Assembly: GCF_000703005.1 (NCBI RefSeq)
Contig: NZ_JNLH01000001.1
Span: forward strand, 771,501-835,500
Reading direction: 5' to 3'
Length of the DNA: 64,000 nt
Source of the DNA: Pseudobutyrivibrio ruminis HUN009
GTDB taxonomy: Bacteria > Bacillota > Clostridia > Lachnospirales > Lachnospiraceae
The position numbers and the translations under genes were made by a program. Positions 32,705-39,796 of this stretch are shown piece by piece. Each line of letters starts with the position of its first letter. Positions within the stretch are counted from its first letter, which is position 1. The notes beneath the pieces were generated by a model, which was not told the origin of the DNA, made no database searches, and saw only the letters and a program-made list of their open reading frames with translations.

Positions 32705-34234
32705 TTATATATTTGCAAATAGCTTTTCTATTTCTTCTGGACTCATTACCCTATTTGGATCAGTTAAATCAATTCCTACATCTGGGATAACTATAGAATC
32801 ATCTTCTGGTTCTGGCTCAGGCTCTGGCTCCGGTTCAGGTTCAGGCTCTGGTTCCTCTTCTGGAATATCTCCAACCTCATCTAATAGAGCATCTAAGTTT
32901 GCACCTATGTCATCTACTGGAGTTTCTTCTGCTGCTGGTTCTTCTACAACCGGCTCCTCGGCTGGGATTTCTTCTGTTATTGGTTCCTCTGGAACTAATT
33001 CTTCTACTGGGGCTTCCTCAGCTACTGGCTCCTCTGGGATTACTTCCTCCTCTGGAGCTTCTTCTACTACTGCATCTAAGTCAAGGCCCAGGTCTTCTAC
33101 TGGCTCCTCTGTAGTTTCTTCTTCTACCACTGCATCCAAATCAAGGCCTAAATCATCAACTGGTTCTTCAGCTTCTGGCAATTCCTCTACTGGAATTTCC
33201 TCTTCCACTGAAGGTTCTTCTACTATAGCATCTAAATCAAGGCCCAGGTCTTCAACTGGCTCTTCTGTAGGCTCTTCTTCAATCACAGCGTCTAAGTCAA
33301 GGCCTACGTCCTCAATTGGTTCTTCTACCTGTATTTCTTCAGCTGGAATTTCTTCCATTACAGGTTCTACAACCTCTTCTGGAATTTCAATATCTTCTAC
33401 GTTTGTTATTTCCTCTACAGGAGCTTCCTCAGCTACTGGCTCCTCTGGAATTACCTCTTCCACTGGAGCTTCCTCTACTACAGGTTCTTCTAATGGAACT
33501 TCCTCAACCATAGGTTTTTCCATTACTGGCTCTGGTTCAGGCTCTGGTGCTGCCACAGGTTCAGGCATTACTGGCATTACTGGAGGTGGTGTCATTTGCA
33601 TCTGCATCGGCTGAGCCATTACTGGAATTCCATTTTGGATTTTTCCTTCAATATTAGATATTTGCGATGTAAGAGCTGCTATCTTTTGCTGTATATCAAG
33701 ATTTGTTTCTTTTAATAAAGTTTGCTGTTTTTCAAGAATCTGACTGTTATTGTTTTCAAGCTTTTCCTGGATATTTACCAGCTGATTGATCAACTCATCA
33801 TTTGAGTTCATCAACGCATCCGTATTTTCCTTGCTTCGTGAAATAGTAACCTTAGCTACGGCCTTTTGTGCATTAATAATATCTTCAGCAGGTAAAGCAC
33901 TGTTTTCCTCGATTGTTCGAAGTCTTTGATCCATTTCATCAAAGCTTTTCTTTATGACGAGATACGATGCCTTTTGTGCATTGTAAATTTCCTCATACTT
34001 TTCCTGCTCCATGTTTTTTTGCTTAAGAGATATATCTAACATGGCACTTATAAGGAAAAACAAAGCAACTATCATCAGAAGTATTCCTACCGCCATAGCC
34101 ATAAAATTGCTTTTGAAATTTATCATGATATAAAACTCCATGATAATTAACACAGCAAGTGCTATGCTTGATAGAATAATCTGAATCTTATCCTTGGCTA
34201 TTTCTGTTTGAATTTTCTTTGCGTTCTCGTCCAT
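32705..34234 (-). CDS. membrane protein with acidic repeats and FliM-like terminal peptide
   Basis: The 509-residue protein has two membrane spans near the N-terminus (about 18-40 and 45-66), then a coiled coil (about 75-200), a Met/Pro-rich linker, and a very acidic Glu/Pro/Val region (225-480). That region has repeats built around LGLDLDAVVEE: GLDLDA at 311, 331, 363 and 383, and GANLDA at 444. The end, RVMSPEEIEKLFANI (495-509), resembles the EIDALL peptide with which FliM and FliY bind CheY-P. It is translated directly after a FliY-like phosphatase gene. I do not recognise the family. A role in holding chemotaxis or switch proteins at the membrane is inference. Confidence 0.7.
   Translation of the reverse strand: MDENAKKIQTEIAKDKIQIILSSIALAVLIIMEFYIMINFKSNFMAMAVGILLMIVALFFLISAMLDISLKQKNMEQEKYEEIYNAQKASYLVIKKSFDEMDQRLRTIEENSALPAEDIINAQKAVAKVTISRSKENTDALMNSNDELINQLVNIQEKLENNNSQILEKQQTLLKETNLDIQQKIAALTSQISNIEGKIQNGIPVMAQPMQMQMTPPPVMPVMPEPVAAPEPEPEPVMEKPMVEEVPLEEPVVEEAPVEEVIPEEPVAEEAPVEEITNVEDIEIPEEVVEPVMEEIPAEEIQVEEPIEDVGLDLDAVIEEEPTEEPVEDLGLDLDAIVEEPSVEEEIPVEELPEAEEPVDDLGLDLDAVVEEETTEEPVEDLGLDLDAVVEEAPEEEVIPEEPVAEEAPVEELVPEEPITEEIPAEEPVVEEPAAEETPVDDIGANLDALLDEVGDIPEEEPEPEPEPEPEPEPEPEDDSIVIPDVGIDLTDPNRVMSPEEIEKLFANI
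32810..33545. repeat. imperfect tandem repeats encoding acidic segments
   Basis: Within the membrane protein gene, blocks encoding GLDLDAVVEE recur four times plus one variant, and shorter blocks encoding EEPVAEEAPVEE recur several times. EP dipeptide codons are repeated about ten times near 32815-32865. Such DNA may vary in copy number by slippage or recombination. Confidence 0.8.
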
Positions 34235-34246
34235 TGTGCCCCCTAG

Positions 34247-34852
34247 TTAATCCTTTTTTTCAAATAGAGATACCATATCCTGTGCAAACGAAATAGGATA
34301 CAACTGTACCATAACTGAATCTATTATCGTTCCTATTTTTAAATCAAATGTTATTTTGACAAAATCTATTTCAGGTGATTCAAATAATCTCTCGAATATT
34401 TTTACGCTTTCTACGTCGATATTGTCTGTTTTTGGTGGTGAGATATCTACTACTCTATTAAGTAGCTGTGACATTGAGCTTGCTGCACTTCCCATCATCT
34501 GGTTCATAGCTTCTGAAACAGCTGAAAGCTGAAGCTCGCCAATTTCACCACTTGTATTTGTACCATCGCCACCCATCATAAGATCAGCGATTATTTTTAC
34601 GTCATTTTCCTTTAGGATTAATACGTTACTTCCTGATAATCCCTTAATATAATTTATATGTACCAACACGCAAACATTGTGATAATCATCAAGTGATTCG
34701 CTTTTACGAATAAGCTCGATTTTTGGTGTTGTAATATCTACCTTTAAATTATTTAATAATGCGCTCAGAGATGTTGCAGATGAACCCATGCTGATGTTTG
34801 CAATTTCTCCAAGAGTATCCTGTTGCTCTTTAGTTAAACTTAAATCTGCCAT
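34247..34852 (-). CDS. FliY/CheC-type CheY-P phosphatase domain protein lacking the FliN domain
   Basis: The 201-residue protein consists only of the CheC-like domain. Both catalytic patterns [D/S]xxxExxN are intact: D12-E16-N19 (DTLGEIAN) and S110-E114-N117 (SAVSEAMN). The sequence (NISMGSSATSLSALLNN, LILKENDVKIIADLMMGGDG, NQMMGSAASSMSQLLNR) is closer to the N-terminal half of FliY than to CheC. Full FliY proteins continue with a SpoA/FliN domain that docks in the flagellar C-ring; none is present here. It probably dephosphorylates CheY-P. Its gene is followed after 12 bases by the membrane protein with acidic repeats. Confidence 0.88.
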   Translation of the reverse strand: MADLSLTKEQQDTLGEIANISMGSSATSLSALLNNLKVDITTPKIELIRKSESLDDYHNVCVLVHINYIKGLSGSNVLILKENDVKIIADLMMGGDGTNTSGEIGELQLSAVSEAMNQMMGSAASSMSQLLNRVVDISPPKTDNIDVESVKIFERLFESPEIDFVKITFDLKIGTIIDSVMVQLYPISFAQDMVSLFEKKD

Positions 34853-34914
34853 ACACTACCGTCCTCCTCTAATTTATTTTCCCCCTTTTCTTTGAATTGT
34901 TTTATTTATATTTT

Positions 34915-34942
34915 ATTATACAATATACAATTCTCCATACAA
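34915..34942 (-). promoter_or_regulatory. promoter of fliY-like operon
   Basis: Minus-strand TTGTAT (34937-34942), 16 bases, TATAAT (34915-34920). It resembles a vegetative promoter, not the flagellar sigma-28 class. Confidence 0.65.
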
Positions 34943-35004
34943 AGGTATTTTACCCCAAAGTTGCGAATTTTGTGTGGACAAAGTGTTATATTTCCTAATT
35001 AAAA

Positions 35005-35029
35005 AAGGAGCCTATTTCATAGACTCCTT
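35005..35029 (-). terminator. terminator of tRNA-Arg
   Basis: AAGGAGCCTAT (35005-35015) pairs with ATAGACTCCTT (35019-35029), with one mismatch and a T-run on the minus strand (A-run at 35001-35006). Confidence 0.85.
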
Positions 35030-35036
35030 CCGATCA

Positions 35037-35110
35037 TGTTCGAGATGGGATTCGAACCCACGGCCTTCCGCTTAGGAGGCGGACGCTCTATCCAGCTGAG
35101 CTACTCAAAC
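35037..35110 (-). tRNA. tRNA-Arg (anticodon CCU)
   Basis: Minus-strand cloverleaf: acceptor GTTTGAG/CTCGAAC with one G-U pair, D arm AGCTCAGCTGGATAGAGC, anticodon stem TCCGC/GCGGA with loop CTCCTAA (anticodon CCT), T arm GTGGG-TTCGAAT-CCCAT. Length 74, CCA not encoded. Confidence 0.96.
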
Positions 35111-35124
35111 GCGACAACTATTTG

Positions 35125-35153
35125 ATTTTAATCTAAAGCTTAAGAAAAATCAA
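35125..35153 (-). promoter_or_regulatory. promoter of tRNA-Arg, overlapping the DUF3881 stop
   Basis: Minus-strand TTGATT (35148-35153), 17 bases, TAAAAT (35125-35130). The -35 lies inside the last codons of the DUF3881 gene. Confidence 0.6.
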
Positions 35154-36015
35154 CAGTTCCCTGTAGCCAAATAGTGCCTTTAAAACGGCGTCCTATTGTA
35201 GGTTCTCCATATAAATTATTCTTGTTTATACACACTTCAAGAACTACATCGTTACTTTCTACTACAAGCAGATATAATTCCTCCATTGTGAGATGATTTA
35301 CAACTGTTTTAACATCAAGAATGTCACCCATAATCTCGTATTTGTCATTTTCTATTCCGTAAGGCATAAAGAAGCTTGTGACAACACTCAATATATCTTC
35401 TCGTGAAACTCTTCTTGTAATACGCTGATATAAATCTATTTCATCCATGGTAAGGCTTTCAAGAGCTTCTTCATTCCCCTCTCTAGCCTGCTCTACAAGA
35501 TCAATGCGTTTCTTGTTATTCATTTTCTCTTTTATTCGACTTTTTTCATTATCGTAAAGAGGAAGAATAACCTTTCCTTCCAATGATAAAGCAGCTAATC
35601 TAATATCACGCTTAACACCTTTACCGTTGGTGGTATTTCTTCTGAGATACTCTCCCATGTTTTGGAGATGAAAAATCAGATTAACTCCTAATCTAACTTC
35701 ATCTACCATAACATGATAGCATTCTTTATCAGATTGCTTTATTACATCCACTTCATTATTGGATGATATACTCTCACCAAGATAAGTTGGATAATAGTAA
35801 TCTAATATAAACTCATCATTATCGTTATAGATTCCACGCAAAACAAGGCCAACATTGTCTGCCACCATATATCTAAGCTCAACAAACTGATTACCTTCGA
35901 AATCTATTGCAGACTCCTGGTAATCAGGTCGAAGAATTATTTCTTGAATAAGATTATTCAGTGCTTCTTTATTAAGTTTACTAAATCCAATTGCTGGTAA
36001 AAATTTATGCATCAT
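35140..36015 (-). CDS. DUF3881 family protein
   Basis: The start is set at the ATG at 36015 (MMHKFLPAIGFSKLNKEALN), giving 291 residues; the adjacent ATG at 36012 and one at 36033 inside the upstream gene are alternatives. The protein is soluble and mixed alpha/beta, with IDLVEQAREGNEEALESLTM and RRVSREDILSVVTSFFMPYG in the centre, and ends ...GTIWLQGTVDFS. It matches the DUF3881 family of Lachnospiraceae, whose function is unknown. It follows the DUF4446 gene with a small overlap or gap, so it belongs to the soj-spo0J transcription unit. Confidence 0.8.
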   Translation of the reverse strand: MMHKFLPAIGFSKLNKEALNNLIQEIILRPDYQESAIDFEGNQFVELRYMVADNVGLVLRGIYNDNDEFILDYYYPTYLGESISSNNEVDVIKQSDKECYHVMVDEVRLGVNLIFHLQNMGEYLRRNTTNGKGVKRDIRLAALSLEGKVILPLYDNEKSRIKEKMNNKKRIDLVEQAREGNEEALESLTMDEIDLYQRITRRVSREDILSVVTSFFMPYGIENDKYEIMGDILDVKTVVNHLTMEELYLLVVESNDVVLEVCINKNNLYGEPTIGRRFKGTIWLQGTVDFS

Positions 36016-36025
36016 ATACCGTCCA

Positions 36026-36517
36026 TTAAACATTTAAAGCTTGATTAAGAGCCTGCTCCTCTTCTTCTGCAAGTTGAATTATAGAATTGCCATCTATAAT
36101 CTCCTTAACATAAGTATAGCAACCCTCTCTTGAATGCATCGCATTAATGATATAACCTGAGTTCTTCTCATTAAGCATGCAAAGTGAAAAGCTAAGCTTT
36201 CCACCCATCTCGTTAAATGCATCGTATTTAACGAGACCGATTTTTTGGAAGCAATCCTTCATATTTTTGAAGATTGCATCAATATTTCTTTCATTGCTAG
36301 CATTTGCTTCTATAAGCTCATCTACCTGCTCTAATCTGTAAACAAGTGTATCTTCTAATGATTTTGCATCGCTGCCCTGCATAAAGATTTTGTATCTCTT
36401 TTTAAGCTTATGCATCTGCACGATAAATACAATTAAAAGGATTGTCATTATCAGAACTAGTGCTGCAAGTCCTATTACAATGTAGTCTGTACTAATTCCA
36501 AGATATTGTTCTATCAT
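36026..36517 (-). CDS. DUF4446 family membrane-anchored protein
   Basis: This 163-residue protein has an N-terminal membrane span (about 11-33, DYIVIGLAALVLIMTILLIVF). A helical segment (QGSDAKSLEDTLVYRLEQVD, IDAIFKNMKDCFQKIGLVKY) and a short beta-domain (GGKLSFSLCMLNEKNSGYII, REGCYTYVKEI) follow. This is the DUF4446 pattern, commonly found next to spo0J in Clostridia. The function is unknown; the position suggests a link with chromosome segregation or cell cycle, which is inference. It lies 26 bases after spo0J. Confidence 0.88.
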   Translation of the reverse strand: MIEQYLGISTDYIVIGLAALVLIMTILLIVFIVQMHKLKKRYKIFMQGSDAKSLEDTLVYRLEQVDELIEANASNERNIDAIFKNMKDCFQKIGLVKYDAFNEMGGKLSFSLCMLNEKNSGYIINAMHSREGCYTYVKEIIDGNSIIQLAEEEEQALNQALNV

Positions 36518-36543
36518 TATTATTTCTCCAATCGAACATATGT

Positions 36544-37434
36544 TTATTTTATAGATTCAAGTAAATCAACGATTCTGTTAAGCTCATCCTGAGAATAATA
36601 CTCAATCTCAAGCTTTCCTGATTTATTGTCTTTTGCATTGATAAATACTTTTGTTCCAAGTACACCCTTAAGCTTTTCCTGTGTCTGTTGATATACAGCA
36701 GCAAGCTGAGGATCAAGACCAGCAGCCTTTGATTTTTTATCAGCCTTGTCATTTAAGAGCTTCTTAACCTCACGCTCTACATCACGAACTGACATCTTTT
36801 CATCGAATGCTCTCTCTGCAAATTCATACTGCTTATCCAAATCTGTAATTGCAAGCATTGCTCTAGCATGACCTGTTGTAAGCTTATCATCTACAATCAT
36901 ATCCTGAACACGCTTATCAAGCTTCAATAATCTAAGAGCATTTGTAATAGTAGTACGGCTCTTTGAAACTCTCTCTGCTACTTCATCCTGCTTAAGCTTG
37001 AACTCATCAATAAGTCTAGCAAAAGCCATAGCTTCTTCGATTGGGTTTAACTGCTCACGCTGAATATTATCAATGAGGGAAATCTCTACGAATTCCTGCT
37101 CACTAAGATTCATAATGATAACTGGTACTTTCTTAAGACCAGCAATTCTAGCAGCTCTCCATCTACGCTCGCCACCGATTAACTCATAATATGAACCTCT
37201 ATCCTGAACAAGAAGTGGATTGATGATTCCATGAATTTTGATATTCTCCGCTAAGTCCTGTAACTTATCTTCGTCAAAGTTTTTTCTAGGCTGAAGCTTG
37301 TTTGGTTCAACCTTATCAATTTCTACTTCAACTGGAGCACCGTGCTGTTCTGGGTTTGCTACTACGACACCCTCGTTCTTATTAACAATAAGGGAATCAA
37401 GTCCCTTACCTAATCCTCCCTTTTTTGCTGCCAT
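36544..37434 (-). CDS. spo0J: chromosome partitioning protein ParB/Spo0J
   Basis: The 296-residue ParB family protein has the N-terminal CTP-binding region (PVEVEIDKVEPNKLQPRKNF, IKIHGIINPLLVQDRGSYYE, GGERRWRAARIAGLKKVPVI). The helix-turn-helix (KQDEVAERVSKSRTTITNAL) and the segment TTGHARAMLAI follow, then a C-terminal dimerisation domain. It loads on parS sites near the origin and recruits SMC. It starts 2 bases after soj. parS-like palindromes lie at 38364-38379 and 38465-38480. Confidence 0.97.
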   Translation of the reverse strand: MAAKKGGLGKGLDSLIVNKNEGVVVANPEQHGAPVEVEIDKVEPNKLQPRKNFDEDKLQDLAENIKIHGIINPLLVQDRGSYYELIGGERRWRAARIAGLKKVPVIIMNLSEQEFVEISLIDNIQREQLNPIEEAMAFARLIDEFKLKQDEVAERVSKSRTTITNALRLLKLDKRVQDMIVDDKLTTGHARAMLAITDLDKQYEFAERAFDEKMSVRDVEREVKKLLNDKADKKSKAAGLDPQLAAVYQQTQEKLKGVLGTKVFINAKDNKSGKLEIEYYSQDELNRIVDLLESIK

Positions 37435-37436
37435 AA

Positions 37437-38207
37437 TTATAAATCCTTTCTTCCAATGATTTCTTTTGCAAGATTACGATAACTTTCTGCACCAGCAGAC
37501 TTTTCATCATATAAGTTAATTGGAAGTCCATGAGATGGAGCTTCTGCAAGTCTTACATTTCTAGGAATGATTGTCTGATATACTGTTGCATTAAGATTAT
37601 TCTTAACTGTATCAACAACATCAGAAGAAAGATTTGTTCTCTTATCATACATAGTAAATACTACGCCATCAATCTTAAGCTTTGAATTAAGTCTCTGCTG
37701 AACAAGGTCGATTGTATGAATCAACTGGCTAATACCTTCAAGTGCGTAATACTCACACTGAATTGGTACAAGTACAGAGTCTGCTGTTGTCATAGCATTA
37801 ATAGTTAACATATTCAAAGATGGTGGACAATCAATGATTACATAATCAAAGTCATCCTTTACATAGTCAACTGCATTTCTAAGAATATATTCCTTTTCAT
37901 TAATACCAAGAAGCTCAATCTCCGCTCCGGCCAAGTCTACATTTGAAGGAATAATAGTAAGGTTTGGAATATTTTCAACCTTATACATACATTCTTTAAT
38001 ACTACATTGATCAAGAACTAAATCATAAACAGTATTCTCACATTCGTCCTTATCAAGACCAAGTCCACTTGTTGCATTTCCCTGTGGATCAGTATCAATA
38101 ACAAGAACCTTTTTACCTGCTTCAGCTAAACATGCTGAAAGGTTAATACTTGTAGTAGTTTTACCAACTCCACCCTTCTGGTTGGCTATTGCAATTACTC
38201 TCTTCAT
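37437..38207 (-). CDS. soj: chromosome partitioning ATPase ParA/Soj
   Basis: This 256-residue deviant Walker ATPase has KGGVGKTT (11-18), the DTDPQGNAT motif (39-47) and DYVIIDCPPSLNMLTINAM. It acts with Spo0J on origin segregation and, in Bacillus, modulates DnaA. A GGGAG site precedes the ATG. It is the first gene of soj-spo0J-DUF4446-DUF3881. A TGATATAAT extended -10 lies at 38258-38266 upstream. Confidence 0.97.
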   Translation of the reverse strand: MKRVIAIANQKGGVGKTTTSINLSACLAEAGKKVLVIDTDPQGNATSGLGLDKDECENTVYDLVLDQCSIKECMYKVENIPNLTIIPSNVDLAGAEIELLGINEKEYILRNAVDYVKDDFDYVIIDCPPSLNMLTINAMTTADSVLVPIQCEYYALEGISQLIHTIDLVQQRLNSKLKIDGVVFTMYDKRTNLSSDVVDTVKNNLNATVYQTIIPRNVRLAEAPSHGLPINLYDEKSAGAESYRNLAKEIIGRKDL

Positions 38208-38257
38208 TTATTGTCTCCCTCTTTTATAGTTTAGTATTTAAATTTGTGAACAGTAAA

Positions 38258-38266
38258 ATTATATCA
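38258..38266 (-). promoter_or_regulatory. soj: extended -10 promoter of soj operon
   Basis: TGATATAAT on the minus strand, about 50 bases upstream of the soj ATG, with no clear -35. Confidence 0.45.
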
Positions 38267-38363
38267 TTCCAATATATTCAATTCTACCAAGAATTTTTGT
38301 TTTGGTTTGCAATATATGGATGTTTGTTTACTAGATATTGATAATTTATATATCTTTTAGAAA

Positions 38364-38379
38364 TGTTTCACGTGAAACA
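38364..38379. other. parS site 1
   Basis: TGTTTCACGTGAAACA, the exact consensus ParB-binding palindrome, in the soj upstream region. The surrounding 38208-38507 gap holds this site, a second copy and the soj promoter. Confidence 0.95.
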
Positions 38380-38464
38380 TTATTTATAAAAATAGCAATA
38401 TATAGAAGTTGATTCAAAAATCCTTATACTATATTTTGTGTTTAACATCCTTAAATATAGAAAA

Positions 38465-38480
38465 TGTTTCACGTGAAACA
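38465..38480. other. parS site 2
   Basis: A second exact TGTTTCACGTGAAACA, 101 bases from the first and just after the coiled-coil gene. Confidence 0.95.
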
Positions 38481-38507
38481 TTTTCTATATCTAGTTTGGT
38501 AACTATT

Positions 38508-38975
38508 TTATAGACTAGAAATTAAATTTTCCAGTTCAATTTTTGCTCTATAAGGATCTAAAACAATAATGTCTTTAATAGAATTAAGCTGATTTTTAAT
38601 ATTATCATCAATATTATTTTCAACTATAACTTGATTATTAGAATCAGATGGTCTATTTATAACTGCAGTATTATTAAGAAGAGCATTAATCTCTACTAAT
38701 CTACTATCGTAAAACTTCATCTGTTTTGTTTTATTACTCATTTGAGATTCTAAATCAGAAAGAATTTGACGAATTTCTGCAGCCTTTGCATTATTTTTTG
38801 CATTAATATCTCTAGGAGTAAACTCAACAAAATAAGATTCATTAGATTCTTCAAGTACATTAAGAAACTTTTTTTCTTCTTTTATCTTAGTTTCTAATAA
38901 ATCCATATCTTCTTTTAGCTGTATTTTTTCAGAAATAATTTCTTCCTGATATTTTTTTAGGAAGTCATTTACCAT
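38508..38975 (-). CDS. coiled-coil protein between soj and rsmG, unknown
   Basis: The 155-residue protein is highly charged and almost entirely helical. A coiled coil runs over about 5-50 (KYQEEIISEKIQLKEDMDLL) and another over about 68-108 (IRQILSDLESQMSNKTKQMK). A low-complexity stretch and a final helix follow. No membrane span or known domain is visible. It sits where noc lies in Bacillus (between rsmG and soj), but it has no ParB or HTH features, so it is not Noc. It is flanked by parS sites at 38465 and a degenerate one at 38995. Confidence 0.7.
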   Translation of the reverse strand: MVNDFLKKYQEEIISEKIQLKEDMDLLETKIKEEKKFLNVLEESNESYFVEFTPRDINAKNNAKAAEIRQILSDLESQMSNKTKQMKFYDSRLVEINALLNNTAVINRPSDSNNQVIVENNIDDNIKNQLNSIKDIIVLDPYRAKIELENLISSL

Positions 38976-38994
38976 AAATCATCCCCCATAATAA

Positions 38995-39010
38995 TGTTTC
39001 ATGTGAAAAT
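38995..39010. other. degenerate parS-like site
   Basis: TGTTTCATGTGAAAAT differs from the parS consensus at three positions; it covers the gap between the rsmG stop and the coiled-coil gene. Confidence 0.45.
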
Positions 39011-39730
39011 TTACTTTAAAGGTTCCTTGCTAGGTGTGCCAGCTTTTCTAGGATAAGCCTTAGGTGTAGATTTTTTCTTATCAATAATAATAAAAGATCT
39101 ACTAATATCTGTATCTGGAAGAGAAAAATATACAGGTTCTTCCATAGAGCCACCTAACTTTTGGATAGCATCACCAGATAATGAAACCTCTTCTTTGATA
39201 TCACCAGATTTAAAGCTAATAAAATATCCATTGAGTTTTACTAATGGTAAACAGTACTCGGATAATGTACTAATATTAGCAACGGCTCTAGAAACAACTA
39301 AATCAAACTGCTCTCTGTATAGTTTGTTTCTACCAGCCTCTTCTGCTCTTGCATGAATCAAAGTAACATTCAATAATCCCAATGAATCTACTACTTCCTG
39401 AAGAAATTTGATTCTTTTATTTAGAGAATCAATCAATGTAAATTGAATATTAGGATAAGCAATAGCCATAGGTATACCAGGAAAACCAGCTCCTGTTCCA
39501 AGGTCACAAACAGTATTAATATTTGAAGGCATAACCTTACCTATAGATAAACTGTCTGCAAAATGCTTAACTATAACTTCATCAAACTCAGTAATAGCTG
39601 TAAGATTCATTACCTTATTTTTTTCGACTAGCATCTCATAGAATAAATCCAACTGATTTATCTGATTATCATCTAAAGTAAGATTCCAATCATTGATTGT
39701 ATTTTTTAAATATGAATAATCTCTACTCAT
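39011..39730 (-). CDS. rsmG: 16S rRNA (guanine527-N7)-methyltransferase
   Basis: ATG at 39730 is used (AGGAG 6 bases upstream); the longer frame reads through a hairpin. The 239-residue enzyme has LVEKNKVMNLTAITEFDEVI, VCDLGTGAGFPGIPMAIAYP (SAM site) and LIDSLNKRIKFLQEV, then VSRAVANISTLSEYCLPLVK. It methylates G527 of 16S rRNA. It follows mnmG in the conserved mnmE-mnmG-rsmG order. Confidence 0.97.
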   Translation of the reverse strand: MSRDYSYLKNTINDWNLTLDDNQINQLDLFYEMLVEKNKVMNLTAITEFDEVIVKHFADSLSIGKVMPSNINTVCDLGTGAGFPGIPMAIAYPNIQFTLIDSLNKRIKFLQEVVDSLGLLNVTLIHARAEEAGRNKLYREQFDLVVSRAVANISTLSEYCLPLVKLNGYFISFKSGDIKEEVSLSGDAIQKLGGSMEEPVYFSLPDTDISRSFIIIDKKKSTPKAYPRKAGTPSKEPLK

Positions 39731-39757
39731 AAATCTCCTATTATAAAAAATCGTAGT

Positions 39758-39789
39758 GTTTTGAGGGTATATAGAAGTACCCTCAAAAC
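39758..39789 (-). promoter_or_regulatory. stem-loop between mnmG and rsmG
   Basis: GTTTTGAGGGTA (39758-39769) pairs perfectly with TACCCTCAAAAC (39778-39789) around eight bases, 8 bases after the mnmG stop. No U-run follows directly. Confidence 0.75.
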
Positions 39790-39796
39790 AGACCAA

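Noticed and set aside
32810..33545. CRISPR-like repeat array
   Set aside because: The repeats are in-frame coding blocks with uneven spacing and no unique spacers of equal length.
32907..33614. 235-codon rightward Ser/Gly/Thr-rich frame
   Set aside because: It is the antisense of the acidic repeat region; Glu/Pro/Val codons read backwards give Ser/Gly/Thr. No start site.
38508..38975. Noc (nucleoid occlusion factor)
   Set aside because: Position fits, but the protein has no ParB-like or helix-turn-helix region, only coiled coils.
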